A DNA stretch of 64,000 nt from contig NW_003200768.1 of NCBI RefSeq assembly GCF_000006405.1, positions 186,039 through 250,038 on the forward strand. The letters run 5' to 3'. Under the pieces are notes generated by a model that made no database searches, had not been told where the DNA came from, and was given only the letters and a program-made list of their open reading frames with translations. Origin of the DNA: Perkinsus marinus ATCC 50983 (Eukaryota; Perkinsozoa; Perkinsida; Perkinsidae). Both the position numbers and the translations under genes were made by a program. Below, piece after piece: positions 10,688-21,167 of the stretch (its first letter is position 1; each line of letters opens with the position of its first letter).

Positions 10688-12172
10688 TTAATGCTTCTCC
10701 TTCACTCCGCATAACTCCGACATCTTGTCTAAAAAATCTTCATCAGGTAGTTGTCCAGCCTTCCAAGACTGGTAAAAGATGAAACGCTTCCTCTCATTGC
10801 TTGCTGAAACCGGCGCCGTTTCCCCCAGGTCGATCGAATTAAGTTTCGCATTTGAACGGATCAGCACGTTCTTCAATGCCTTGATAAAGAGCACAATTTT
10901 GGGATTTCTTTTCGTTACGACTTCATTCAGATATCTGACCGTGAGAGAACCCTGTACAATCAGAGAGTGTCACAGGCTCACTGATTCAGTCGTAATCACT
11001 ACCTGTGTAACCCTTTCAACGGGTTAGTCGTCCTTTGAGCATAGACGTCATCCGAAGGAATCGAACACCACTCTGCTGGAGGAAACGGCCCGTCCAACTT
11101 CATGTGGACTGAGTCGATGTAATCGACTACTCGTGACACGTCATCTCCTTCAGGCCTTGAGTTTTCCAACTTGTTCCACATCCTTGGTGGAATTCCAACT
11201 AGAGTTTTTTCCCAAACTCCCTGAGCACTGTAATGTACACCTCAAAGGCTTTAGACTGCTTGCTCCACTATCCCTGCAACTCTGCTTTTAACGGCCTCCA
11301 ATATGACCAAAGCAGATGACGAGTCAATTTGAAAGTGTGGTTCCAACGTTAACCACATGAGAGGCTCGCGTCTCCAAGAGGCCAGACGCCCTCCAGCTTG
11401 CAAGTCACCTGTGCTCAAGCCCAGCTTTCGCTTCAGCAGCGCATTAATATCGTTCCTGACCACCTGAGGATACCTCACAATTACTCAACCGCCCGAACTC
11501 ATCGCAGCAAATCGCACTTTAGTCCTAGCCTCCCAGACCCGCGAGTTCATGAACCTCATAAAATCATAACCGGCGAAGTCGCCAACTTCCACCACCTCTC
11601 CCTCATATATGCCGAAATTCCGCTTAACGTAACTGATGAATTTCAGAATACAAGGAGATGAATTGCTCTAGTCACTACTTCACCATCCCCACCGACGTTT
11701 GTTGTTGCCCGGTATTATTCCACAACTGCTCGATGGCACCCCGAGAAGGTTTCGGCTTGGAAGGTGATATGAGATCCTAACAAATTTTTCCTAACAATCC
11801 AATTTAAGGTGCAACTTTATCAAACAAATAACAAGTAACAGCCAACGTTACTTAGCAATATATACTTACATTCATGAGGCGCGCTGACTCTGTTCCATTC
11901 GATATACACTTGATTTTAAGTTTTCGAAACGCGGGAATCAAGTGCTCAATAACTGTGCTATTTCCTCGGAATCTTTTCCTTTGACGCTCGCAACGATGGC
12001 ATACATAACGCTGTGATGAAGTGAAATCCACAGCCTCATCGGCACACCCTGCAATATGGATTCTCATACCACACGAGTCACAATAGGCCATCGCCCCAAA
12101 GTCGCTCCCGCGATTGCAAATATGACAGCATATTGGTTTAGGCATAGGAACCAAGTAACGTAAACTGATCAT
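10688..12172 (-). pseudogene. MULE-type transposase remnant with N-terminal zinc-binding motif
   Basis: From ATG 12172 the reading contains CCHICNRGSDFGAMAYCDSC, then HIAGC and YVCHRCERQ, a PHD-like set of Cys/His pairs. After an intron near 11860-11780 further pieces read VVEVGDFAGYDFMRFMNSRV (about 11600-11540), VVRNDINALLKRKLG and PHFQIDSSSALVILEAVKSR (about 11460-11260), then VVDYIDSVHMKLDGPFPPAEW and DVYAQRTTNPLKG (about 11140-11030). The last exon has VRYLNEVVTKRNPKIVLFIK and ends CGVKEKH, stop 10688-10690. The FPPAEW...RTTNPLKG...NPKIVLFIKALKN order matches the conserved W...RTNN.(L/V)E... tail of MULE transposases. The upstream catalytic core is not visible and the exons need several introns or frameshifts, so I call it a pseudogene or domesticated remnant. 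Confidence 0.5.
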
Positions 12173-12193
12173 GAAAAAATTTCGGAGCGTCCG

Positions 12194-12495
12194 TTTTCGA
12201 CAACCTCGACAGACTGTCGAAAACAACTTCAGCTAATAAAAACGACAAGCTGTCTAAACTGCCGCTGTGCAGCGACCTATGCGACTTTCGACAAATACTG
12301 TCGAAATTTGAACGGTCAGAAGTTGTCGAATATACTCGTTTTTTCGACAACGTTGTCGAAAGTATGTTACAGCTTACTATGTGTGGATATGGACAACTTA
12401 ATTACGACAATGATTGTCGACTCTGATAAATGAGCTTAATAACGACAACTAAGTGTCGAAATGACGAATGATCTCAATTTCGACAAGTTGTCGAT
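12194..12495. repeat. Cluster of TTCGACAA/TTGTCGAA dyads, left copy
   Basis: About seven short inverted pairs of (TT)CGACA and TGTCG(AA) in 300 bp, each separated by 0-12 nt. They lie near 12194-12223, 12286-12306, 12322-12351, 12344-12362, 12403-12422, 12441-12461 and 12478-12495. The cluster sits immediately upstream of, and slightly overlapping, the 5' end of the minus-strand transposase-like reading frame. It may be a protein-binding array. Confidence 0.8.
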
Positions 12496-13784
12496 GATAC
12501 GCCAGTTTCCGGTGAATCCTGAAAAGCCAGCAGTTGACTAAAAAACGGTTGCTTTCTCGCTTGCCTTTTAGCTTGACAATCGATTTTGCTTTCACGCGAA
12601 GATGGCATGCTTCGGACCCTCAGTGTGAATTTCAAGGATTTTTGGGGGGATGGTGGTACCAAAGCTGTGCTGTGACAGCACAGCGATAGTCGATGTCCTG
12701 TATTTTGGGGTCGGCGATTCTCACTGAGTAGCGGTTATAGAACGACTCGTACCCGACTTGATCAAAGTTTAGTCATCAAACTGAGGATGAGCAAATTGGT
12801 AACTGATGTTTGGTGGTCACGGGTTGCAGTAGCCCGCTGAGCGGGCCCCGCTCCACGACATCCCCCACATCGCTGGGACTAGGAGGCAACAGTCTACGGC
12901 AGTACCCTGAGAGCTTGCCTCTTTCTCCCCTTTCCTGTTCGGCTGGTTATAGTCGATAAACCACCAATGGCTCACCAATGGCTCATATAATCTACCGTGT
13001 CTAACGTGTATTATTCAGAATCACATAACAGAAATCATCTGAAACGTGTGGTGAAGGAGATTCGATTCGTAACTCTGAAATGTAGAGATTCATTGCATTC
13101 ATCTCTTTGCAATTAAGAGAAGAATATGGTGATTATGGCGGTTTTCTCTCCATGATATCCTGGGGATATTCAGTTTTTTTGCTAGTTGACATTGCCATGT
13201 TAGTGATACGATAAATGTCAAGCGAAACGCGCCTTTCCTTTCCTGTTCCTTTCTTTGGAGGTTTCAATAGAGGGTTTTAATTCATCATGTAGCATATTAA
13301 TATGATGTTAGTCAATCATTGATCCGTGAGGTATTGTGTTCTATGCCTTGACAACTGGGGTGAGAGAAAGAAACACCGAGTTCTCCACACGGGAGATGAA
13401 TAGTGGGATACGAACGATAAATGATCGCGTGAATTCGACACACGATTCACTGAGGAAATATTCTCCGGAAACGCATAACATGATAATGCCGTGTCGGTAT
13501 TACAAAACCCTGAAGCGATTTGACTGTTCAACATTCGTATTGTACACAAAGCTTTCAGCCCGCTGTATCATATCGACATGAATTGTTCCTCAAAATTGGA
13601 AGTTTAAATACACCGCTACGACATGTTTCGCAAACACCGACTCGCGCCTCAGAACATAACATCTGTGCGAATCGAACCTTGGTCATCTACTTCCTAGCAG
13701 TGACTCCCTCGAGTTAGACTATCGAACCTCCGCAAAATCGATGTCTATGTTCCATTCGCCTTCAGAAACCAAACTATCAACAGA

Positions 13785-14016
13785 GTTGTCGATTTCGGGG
13801 AGTTACATTCTCGTTTACGACAAGTTTAGACAGCACACAACACTATGGCGCGCGCAATCAATTTAGACAACATTTCGATTGTCGAAAGTGATAGCAGTTG
13901 TCCATCTCGACACCTACTGAGCACTTGTCGAATTCGACAACGTATGTGTTTTCGCCAATTAATTAGGATAGCTTATTTTCGACAGCACATTGTCGTATTT
14001 GACTGTTGTCGAAATG
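13785..14016. repeat. Cluster of TTCGACAA/TTGTCGAA dyads, right copy
   Basis: Second cluster of the same words: TTGTCGA near 13786, ACGACAAG near 13818, TTCGATTGTCGAAA near 13874, CTTGTCGAATTCGACAAC at 13924-13941, TTTTCGACAGCACATTGTCG near 13977-13996 and TTGTCGAAA near 14006-14014. It lies about 100-350 bp inside the right motif-rich end of the MULE-like block. Confidence 0.8.
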
Positions 14017-14504
14017 GAGTGCGACCAATAATTTCCCATTGGAAGACAAGCAAACGTCGACGCAACAATGTTACGGCGAGTAATGAAAAACAATTTGAGT
14101 GACGACTTCGCTCCGCCGTCAAACGATCAAAGCGCCACGTTACTTATTGCGATTGCTGTTATGTATGAAAAGGGCAACGGATAAAAGAGCACTCGAAATA
14201 CATAATCGCATACAAATTTTATGCAAAACAGCATCTGCGATTTCATAATAACACATTTTTTGTGAATAAGAGCGTAACCGCTATTTTGACAGTGCGATTT
14301 TTTTTGGTGCTGTAATAGGCACCTGCGACTTTCAGTTGTAGAAAACCGCACTTCTGCTGTTCTGTACGTCAAACTACTATTACAGCACATCGCACTTTTT
14401 TCTGCTCTTTCTCGTGTGCTGTTTTTCACGGTAGCCTGCTTGCGTATATTAGGTTACCGCAGTCTATGTTCGGTTTCTGAGCTCAGGCGCTTCTCACTTA
14501 TTGC

Positions 14505-14625
14505 AGAAATTTACACACTTCTCACTCGGGTAGAAGTTTACATAAACCAGTAAAAATTTCCTCAGAATTTTCATGTTGTCATCAACACATGTAGTTGACC
14601 TTGTGCATAATTCCCCTTACACTGT
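14505..14625 (+). repeat. Dispersed repeat family B, partial copy
   Basis: Shares in order TCGGGTAGAAGT, ATTTCCTCA and CACATGTAGTTGACC with 40345-40480 and, inverted, with 44085-44337. It has no coding capacity. It is adjacent to the right end of the MULE-like block. Confidence 0.65.
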
Positions 14626-14639
14626 TAGAGAGTGGCGAC

Positions 14640-15020
14640 GTACTCTCTAGAGGACCAAGTCATGACGACTCGTCAGTGCCCTCCATGACTTGGTCTCTTC
14701 AACATTTCATCTGCTCTTCCATACTCGTCTTACTGACCTATCTGATAGGCCTAGCCTTGGTACTCTATGTACACGTTCTAAAGGCCTATCTCGATTGGGG
14801 CAGGTATGCCACATCGGAAGCGGCGCCTGTGTTGTGGAGTTGTTCACTCTGATTGGCAGCAGTCATGCCGTTCTGGTGTGGCATATCTGCCCCAAGCCAA
14901 AATCAAAATTCATCGATGTTGTCTTAGTGACTTTAGCTATGCAGACCGAATAGATCTTCCTATCGCATTATTGATCGTCTCAATGCATATCTTGAAGCTG
15001 TGGCATAGGTGCCCCAGCCG
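14640..15020. other. Hairpin-rich intergenic block (candidate structured RNA or regulatory region)
   Basis: Three nested or successive inverted repeats. First, GACCAAGTCATG at 14653-14664 pairs perfectly with CATGACTTGGTC at 14683-14694, with a TGACGACTCGTCA dyad between. Second, GATAGGCC at 14744-14751 pairs with GGCCTATC at 14783-14790. Third, a 19-nt arm at 14795-14813 pairs with 14877-14895 with one mismatch, and its right arm is repeated at about 14998-15016 (TGTGGCATAGGTGCCCCA). Open frames here overlap on several strands and none looks conserved. The block ends about 90 bases before the start codon at 15108. Confidence 0.6.
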
Positions 15021-15107
15021 GTAGCATTCATTGTATTGAAATCGAGTCGATAGTGATGGTCTGTGCACATTGTCTCCGTTGGGTCGTAGGTCAGCTTTGA
15101 CTTTTAC

Positions 15108-18100
15108 ATGCCTGGTGCTGTACCCACACCTACTGGGCCGATGCTCACCTCTGAGGCTAACCCTGTTGATAGTGTGCCTATTGAAAAGGAAAAGGAGAAG
15201 GAGGAGGAGGTCGCCTTTGTTACCAGTGATGTGCCTCTTGTCGCCGAGGTTGACATTAAGGATCCAATTAGGGAGGAAATCGCCGAGAACGTGGTCGTGA
15301 AGGCTGCGGCAGAGACTATCGCAGCTAGTGCTGACCGTGAGGTTGTTCAAGAGGAGACGGCCATTCCCAAGGAGCATGCTACTGGGCCTGACAGTACTGC
15401 TGTGGAAGCTTCCGAGAGTCAGTGTGACAGCGTTGCCTCGGTGGATGGTTCTTACGAAGATAGTCAACAGTTGGTGGGAGGAGAGAATAAGGTCCCTTCA
15501 ATGCCTGATGATGATACTAATCATGAGAATGCGGTGGCGAGTGAAGAGAAAGACACCAGTGCTGCCACAAAGTCGAGAGAGATGGAGAAGCCCGCCGAAA
15601 ATTACGGTGCTGATCAGGAAGATGTGGACTCCCAGTCGGAGAAGAAAGGGAAGTCTGATGGTGGTATGGATGAGGAAGTTGTTGCCGACATGGGGCTTCC
15701 GAACGGGACGATCGACGAACTGAAGTCTCCGTCAGAAGGAGAGGAGTCCGAAGGGACAGGAGCCCCTCGAGACTACGACGAGTCTCATGATGCTATTGTT
15801 GTGGACGAGCAGGAGTTGGTGGACGAAAAGGAAGAGAATAATGATGGCGAAGAGCAGGCGCAGGAGGAATATGAGGTGTGGACGGGGGAAGAGGCCCCCG
15901 CTGATGAAGAGGATGAAGGGGAGGTCAGCTCGCTGTAGACGGGACAGAGCTTGGATTGTTAGTATTCAGTTTATGACTCTGGAGGAAGTTAAAGAGGCTG
16001 TGGTGAAGGTTACACAGCAATTAGAAGAGGATGACGAGAACATCGATCTCAAAGTTCTGGAGGAGTTCACAGAGGAGTATGAGAAAATGTCGGAGACGCA
16101 GGTAAGTAACTCTGTTGGTCTACTTGGATGACTGTGCAGTCGGTCACTGTTAGATCAACCTCCAGCAAAAGCTCACCAAAGTCCTGGCTGAGACCAATGC
16201 TCTTTGGCAAGAATTCGAGAAGTACAGGAGCCAGTAATAGCGACTACAAGGTTTGTGGGATGGTTGGATGTGATGTGGTTTAGGTATGCACAAGTCATGT
16301 GGAAGGAGAGGAAAGAGGAACGGGAGAAGGAACAGCAGCAACAGCAGTCCGACGAGCAGTAATAACAGGCAGCACTCGTCACGAGGCGGCATCGGATACT
16401 TTAGATGGGACTGGAAGCGCAGCAACGATGGTGGCAATCAGAGCTGGAGCCAGAACGGCAATTGGAAGGCATCGGACGATGGTCACTACCAACAACAACA
16501 GCAGCAAGAGTCGTGGAAACACAATGATAAGAGTTGGCCTAAGGACGAAGGTGCTGCCTGCTTTTATGAGGGCTTTTTGAGGTGCTTGCCTTTCAGGTGA
16601 AGGTGAGGCACAGCAGGCTGGGGGATGGAAGAAAGGTGGAGATAAGTGGTCTGCCTCTGTGGATAGTAATAAGGATGGCCACGGGTTACAATCGACGCTA
16701 CTGTGTTTAGATGGTGGGAAGCAATGGAGAGGTGGGTGGAAGAAGGATGACGAGGAGGAGTGGCCTGCTGCTGAGGAGGAGTCTTCTAGGGCCGAAGGCG
16801 AGGAGAAGTGGAAGGGCTCGAGGAACGATAAGGCGGGTGCAAGCTGGAGAGATGCTGAGGGCGGCACTGGGGACTCGGCTGAGTGGCAACCGAAGAGCGG
16901 TGGGGGGAGGGGGTATGACAAGAAGAAGTGGGGTGATGAGTCCAAGGGAGAGGGAAAGAACTGGAAATGGAGCTCGGATCAGTAGTGGTCGACGATACTA
17001 ACAAGGGCTTTCATGGGTTGTCTCAGGCAAGAGGATGAGAGAGGTGACTGGAAGCAGCAGGAGAAGTGGGACCAGGAGGAGACCAAGGCAGCTGAGGATT
17101 CCCCTCCTACTGAGGAGCTTCCATCGGTCGAGGCGGATGCTGCAGAGGATGGTGCTCCCAAGGGCAGCTATAGTGATCTGCAGGCGGAGGTGCTGAGGCT
17201 TAGGAAGATGGTAGCTGAGAATGAGAAGAGCAAGGTAGATAGCATCCATGGGTCGCTACTGTTGAGTGCATTCCCAGGCTGAGAGCGCAGCAGCTCCGCC
17301 GCCTCCCTCCCCCGTCCCCTCTCCAGCAGCGCCTCCCGTGGCTGTTCTACCAGTGGCTCCTCCTGTAGTACCGCAGCAGGTGAGTCGTCTTGTTGTTGTC
17401 TCGACTATGATGGTGTTAGGATGGTCGGGCTATGGAGGAGTTGGCGCAGAAGGTGGGAAAGGACATCGAGGTGGGGAGGTGATGGGAGGATTCTCCTATT
17501 GATTAAGTCTAACGTAGGATCGCCTGCAGTCCAAGCACAGGGAGGAGTTGGTCGAAATGGAGAGGCGTTATCTACACGAAATGCAGACTCAAATGAGATA
17601 CATGATGCAGCACCAGCAGCAGCAGATGTCCTCCTCGATGATGCCACCCCCAAGGGACTATGCCAAAGGCCCTCGATCGGGCTATCAGCCTCATCTACAG
17701 GGGGACTACGATAACTACGATCATAATGGAGTTTCTTATTCGCATCACGACGACCGTTTCCGTCGTGAGAGAGCTCCCTCGCCATACGGCAGTGTCTCTG
17801 GTAGTAGTGTGTAGCATTAGCGTAGTAGATGGGCTCTTTGCTTGGGATAGGTATGTCTGGTTACGCTGGGCGGAGTCCAACTGAGTACAGAGACTATCGA
17901 CAGTCCCCTTCGGCTGCACAGGTCTCCACTGAGGGTGCTGCCCCTCGTCGAGAGACCCGTAGTGGCCACGAGAGAAAGGTGAAGTCCCTCAGCCCACGAG
18001 TCGATGATGAGCTGCTGCTTGTTGTTAGTTGTCTCCGAGAGACGCTAAGCCACGCCGTCCCCATCAACCTCCGAATGTCGACTATACTAGCAGTAAGGCC

Positions 18101-18337
18101 GTCCTGGAGCCTCGAGCTCTGAGACCCACTGATAGCTATGCTACATCTGTAAGTGCAGTAGCTACTGTACAGGCGCCTTCCCATCGCCTCGTTCAGACGG
18201 CGGCCCCGACCGCCCCCGTTGGCCTTCCTGCACCTCCACGGCCCTCTATGAGCAGCGCCCTCCTGGCCGAAGAGGCTTTGTCAGTCGACAACGCCATGCA
18301 GGCCTTCAGACAGGATGGAGCTCGCGGCTCTTATTAG
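15108..18337 (+). CDS. Large acidic, coiled-coil, W/Q/P-rich low-complexity protein, about 12 exons
   Basis: Not recognised. Exon 1 (from ATG 15108) encodes about 270 residues rich in E, D, S and V. GT-AG introns of about 43-55 nt then connect the following in frame: FMTLEEVKEAVVKVTQQLEE; INLQQKLTKVLAETNALWQE (coiled coil); QYAQVMWKERKEEREKEQ; a W/N/Q/G-rich repeat region with SWPKDEGEGEAQQAGGWKKG and similar W-K units to about 16980; QEDERGDWKQQEKWDQEE; a coiled coil LQAEVLRLRKMVAENEKSK; a PPPPSPVPSPAAPPVAVL proline segment; DRLQSKHREELVEMERRYLH with M/Q-rich continuation; RS/Y-rich SGYAGRSPTEYRDYRQSPSA; and a tail ending QAFRQDGARGSY, stop 18335-18337. Apparent stops at 15936, 16232, 16360, 16983 and 17812 all fall inside introns, which is the reason to merge these frames. 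Function is unknown; charge and repeats suggest scaffold or RNP association. Confidence 0.7.
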
Positions 18338-18543
18338 TGAATTAACTCATCAACGACTTGATAGCTTTTCCGAATGGTTAGTAACTTGACTGCTTTCTCC
18401 CTGTATGGATGTCTGAATGTCAGTAGCGAATTTTCATTGAGTTTTCTTGACGTGTACTGCTCAGTGTTAGCCGGGTTGGGTGCGGACATGAAGTGAATCT
18501 TTCCAGTTCGAGCCTTGGATACGCCTTCCTTAGCTTGGTAGTG

Positions 18544-20949
18544 ATGAACTCATCGACTGCCGCAGACCTGCGGTATGAAGAAGACCATTTCCCACCCATC
18601 GTGGAGTCCAAGAGCCCTTCCTCAGCCAGCTGCTGGCTCCATGGTGTTACACCTACTACCTCTAGTACTGACCACCTCGCCACCCCAAGGAGCAGTTCTC
18701 TGTTCACTAAGGAGGACATGGTCGATGATAGTGTTGATGACTCGAGGTTGGAGAGTAGCAGTACTACAGGGCAGAGGAAGAACAGAAGGAAACACAAACG
18801 GAAGAAACACGGCAACAAGGACGAGGCGGATGGATATCGATCACCCAGGAAGCCCCACAATAAGAAACGGCGAATTCGGGACATCCTGGGGAAGTCTCGG
18901 AGACCCTCGGATCATGACGACTGTGGTGCTTCCACCTCCCTGGCATTCGGGGAGAGTAGCGACTCTGAGGCCGACTGCGAGGAAGTCGCCTTGGAGAGCG
19001 CTCGGAAGCTCTGGTTAGAGGTGTGCAACGAGGAGCCTTCCCCGGCCTTGATGCTGCCTGCGATGCAGCTTCTGAGTAATGCCGTTAATGCTGTTGCTGT
19101 GCCGCCTTCCACTGCTTCTGGACCTATGAGGTCCGGTGGTGGTGTGGTGAGGCCTCCCATACAAGGTTGGGTTATGTCATTGGAAGCTACCGGGAGAGAT
19201 CACGTCGATGCATCGACCTCGTCTAGTGGTAGAGGGTCAGCTCGAATGGAAGCCGCCATCACCTTGCCATGTGCGAGCCAGATGAGAGCTCAATATGGTC
19301 GGTATATGAGGGAGGAGCCGCCGCCGTTGACACCAGAGTTGCTGTGGCTTACGGCGGACGGAAAGAGCACGTCACCGATGCTGGGTATGGCCGGGAGCAG
19401 ATCTGTGCGTTGTTCTATGGTGGCCGGAGACCCCAGATCAGAGTCTCTCACGGAAGCTCAAATACTAAGAAGTCGACTGCGAGAAGTGGTGGAGCGCAAA
19501 AGGGAGTTGGCGTGTAGAGTCAAGGATAGGGCTGAGTCCTTCACCGTCGCTCGAAGGCTGGTAAACGTCCCAGTGGTGGAAAAATGGAAAGCTTTGGTGC
19601 GGACGCGGCCTCCGCCGATGAACGTATATCCTCATAATAGCGACCTCCAGCCGACTTTTGGAGTCACCACCAGCGATGATCCTGATGGAGACACGAGCTA
19701 TCTGGTGTGCTCGATCTGTCTGGGGCCTGACCTGGCCCGGGGCAATCAGATGGTCGTCTGCTCTGGGTGTGGGGTGGCTGGTCATCAGTACTGTTACGGA
19801 ATCGATAGAATTCATGAGGAGGACACCTGGCTCTGTCGCCTTTGTTCCGCTCTGGAAAATGGCGACGCCAGCGAGTCTGATGTTTTGAATTGCTTTCTTT
19901 GTGGTGGTGATCGGCGATGCCTCGGTGGAGGCCTGATGACGTCGGTAATGGTCCAAGGGGGCATCCGATGGATTCACGTGAGATGCGGTATGTTTGCATG
20001 GAAGTGCCAAACTATTTCGGATCTTGAACGAGCCGCTATGCGCTGGTCTTACTCCGGATCGCTTGCCTCTGTTTGTGGCATCTGCGGCAAGGCTGTGGGA
20101 GAAACTGTGAAATGCAGCTCGACGGGATGCTCTCAGCATTTCCACGTCAGCTGTGCCACACGCAACGCCCTCACGATTCCGGAGCCAGCGAACCACAACT
20201 GGCTTATCTACTGTCGCAAGCACATGGCAGATGTCGATGCCTTTGGTATGATCGAAAAGCTCACTAAAGCTATCGCCAACTCGCCCTATGCAGAACAGAC
20301 GGAGGGTGGCTTCGCAGCTGCCATCGCCAACAGTGCAGCAGCTCAAATGGTCGACGAGACTTATGACCTCTATCGAGGCGTCGATGCGGAAGATCTCTGG
20401 CTCGCCTGGATGGACCCTGGCGAGGCTGTGAATGATGCCAAGACTCCCGAAGCAGTCGCGGACCGGCCGTCCATTCTGACGGCAGCGCCTCCTATTATTG
20501 GCCGTGCTGCGAGCTGCCCGAGTGGAGGTACCAACTCATTGACTCAGGCCTGCGTAATGTGCTTGCACAGTGATGGCGATTTGGTGGACATACCGGGAGG
20601 TCCTGGTGTCCCTACGGGTTGCTCGGCTAGAGTCCATCTCCGATGCGCCCACTGGATGGGCCTTGCGCCGGTCTTCAACTTCCATGATCTCCGCCAGGGA
20701 TCCGTCATACGGCCCCGTAATTTCCTCCAGTCTTGTCACTATTGCCACAGCGTTCTCGGTATAACTATGAGATGCTCCAAGTGCAACAGAAGTTTCCATC
20801 CCCATTGTGCTGCTAAAAATGGTTGTACTGTGCGACTAGAGGACTACGAGTCGGGCATACAGCTATCTGGCAGATCTGCAGAGTTATGGCTTTCGAGAAG
20901 GACTGTGAAGGGAGGATTCGCCGTTTGGGTCGATTGCGATGCACATTAA
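18544..20949 (+). CDS. PHD-ePHD-ePHD chromatin reader protein
   Basis: A single uninterrupted frame of about 801 codons. ATG 18544 is the first ATG. A basic cluster near residues 75-120 (QRKNRRKHKRKKHGNKDE, KKRRIRD) should be a nuclear signal. A C4HC3 PHD finger lies at about residues 387-435 (CSICLGPDLARGN, CSGCGVAGHQYCYG, TWLCRLC). It is followed by an extended PHD at about 449-550 (CFLCGGDRR, WIHVRCGMF, CGICGKAVGETVKC, CSQHFHVSCATRN). A second, degenerate extended PHD lies at about 668-760 (CVMCLHSDGDLVDIPGG, ARVHLRCAHW, CHYCHSVLGITMRCSKC, FHPHCAAKNGC). PHD-ePHD modules of the BRPF/JADE type bind histone H3 tails and nucleosomes. No bromodomain, PWWP or enzyme domain is visible. Lack of introns is unusual here. 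It is convergent with the SET gene, 218 bp apart. Confidence 0.85.
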   Translation: MNSSTAADLRYEEDHFPPIVESKSPSSASCWLHGVTPTTSSTDHLATPRSSSLFTKEDMVDDSVDDSRLESSSTTGQRKNRRKHKRKKHGNKDEADGYRSPRKPHNKKRRIRDILGKSRRPSDHDDCGASTSLAFGESSDSEADCEEVALESARKLWLEVCNEEPSPALMLPAMQLLSNAVNAVAVPPSTASGPMRSGGGVVRPPIQGWVMSLEATGRDHVDASTSSSGRGSARMEAAITLPCASQMRAQYGRYMREEPPPLTPELLWLTADGKSTSPMLGMAGSRSVRCSMVAGDPRSESLTEAQILRSRLREVVERKRELACRVKDRAESFTVARRLVNVPVVEKWKALVRTRPPPMNVYPHNSDLQPTFGVTTSDDPDGDTSYLVCSICLGPDLARGNQMVVCSGCGVAGHQYCYGIDRIHEEDTWLCRLCSALENGDASESDVLNCFLCGGDRRCLGGGLMTSVMVQGGIRWIHVRCGMFAWKCQTISDLERAAMRWSYSGSLASVCGICGKAVGETVKCSSTGCSQHFHVSCATRNALTIPEPANHNWLIYCRKHMADVDAFGMIEKLTKAIANSPYAEQTEGGFAAAIANSAAAQMVDETYDLYRGVDAEDLWLAWMDPGEAVNDAKTPEAVADRPSILTAAPPIIGRAASCPSGGTNSLTQACVMCLHSDGDLVDIPGGPGVPTGCSARVHLRCAHWMGLAPVFNFHDLRQGSVIRPRNFLQSCHYCHSVLGITMRCSKCNRSFHPHCAAKNGCTVRLEDYESGIQLSGRSAELWLSRRTVKGGFAVWVDCDAH

Positions 20950-21167
20950 TGAAATATATAATCCACTAATACGATTTCCCCACATGTTTATACAGTTGAT
21001 GTAAACCTGTACTATTGCGTACCGTACATTCACATAACTTCCACTGAGCTACAGTATGTAGGGTTCCCTAGTGACAACGCGCCAGGCTTGACGCTGGGAA
21101 ATATCACTTGATAACTCGAAGCAATAGCAATGGAATAATCTACATTGAATTGTGAAAATGCAGGTAA

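Larger units (their letters stand above)
9880..14450. mobile_element. Decayed Mutator-like element (MULE) with degenerate terminal/subterminal repeats
   Basis: The block holds a transposase-like C-terminus (10688-12172, minus). AT-rich flanks at both sides carry inverted AAAACAGCACA motifs: plus strand near 9897, minus strand near 14428. Both flanks also repeat CGCACT/GCGATT words, for example CGCACTTCTGCTG at about 10080 and 14347 in the same orientation and TGCGATTT or TGCGACTTT at about 14237, 14295 and 14326. Long, degenerate, motif-rich ends suit a MULE. I cannot define exact termini or a target-site duplication, so the boundaries are approximate. The interior between 12500 and 13780 has no clear coding sequence, consistent with decay. 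Confidence 0.5.

Noticed and set aside
14937-15467. 176-codon minus-strand open frame
   Set aside because: Antisense to the first exon of the gene at 15108; Ser/Leu-rich by reverse reading of the acidic repeats.
16379-16945. 188-codon minus-strand open frame
   Set aside because: Antisense to the W/K-rich exons; P/S/L composition is the expected mirror of the GA-rich coding strand.
19465-20346. 293-codon minus-strand open frame
   Set aside because: Antisense to the PHD-finger gene, whose zinc motifs are decisive for the plus strand.
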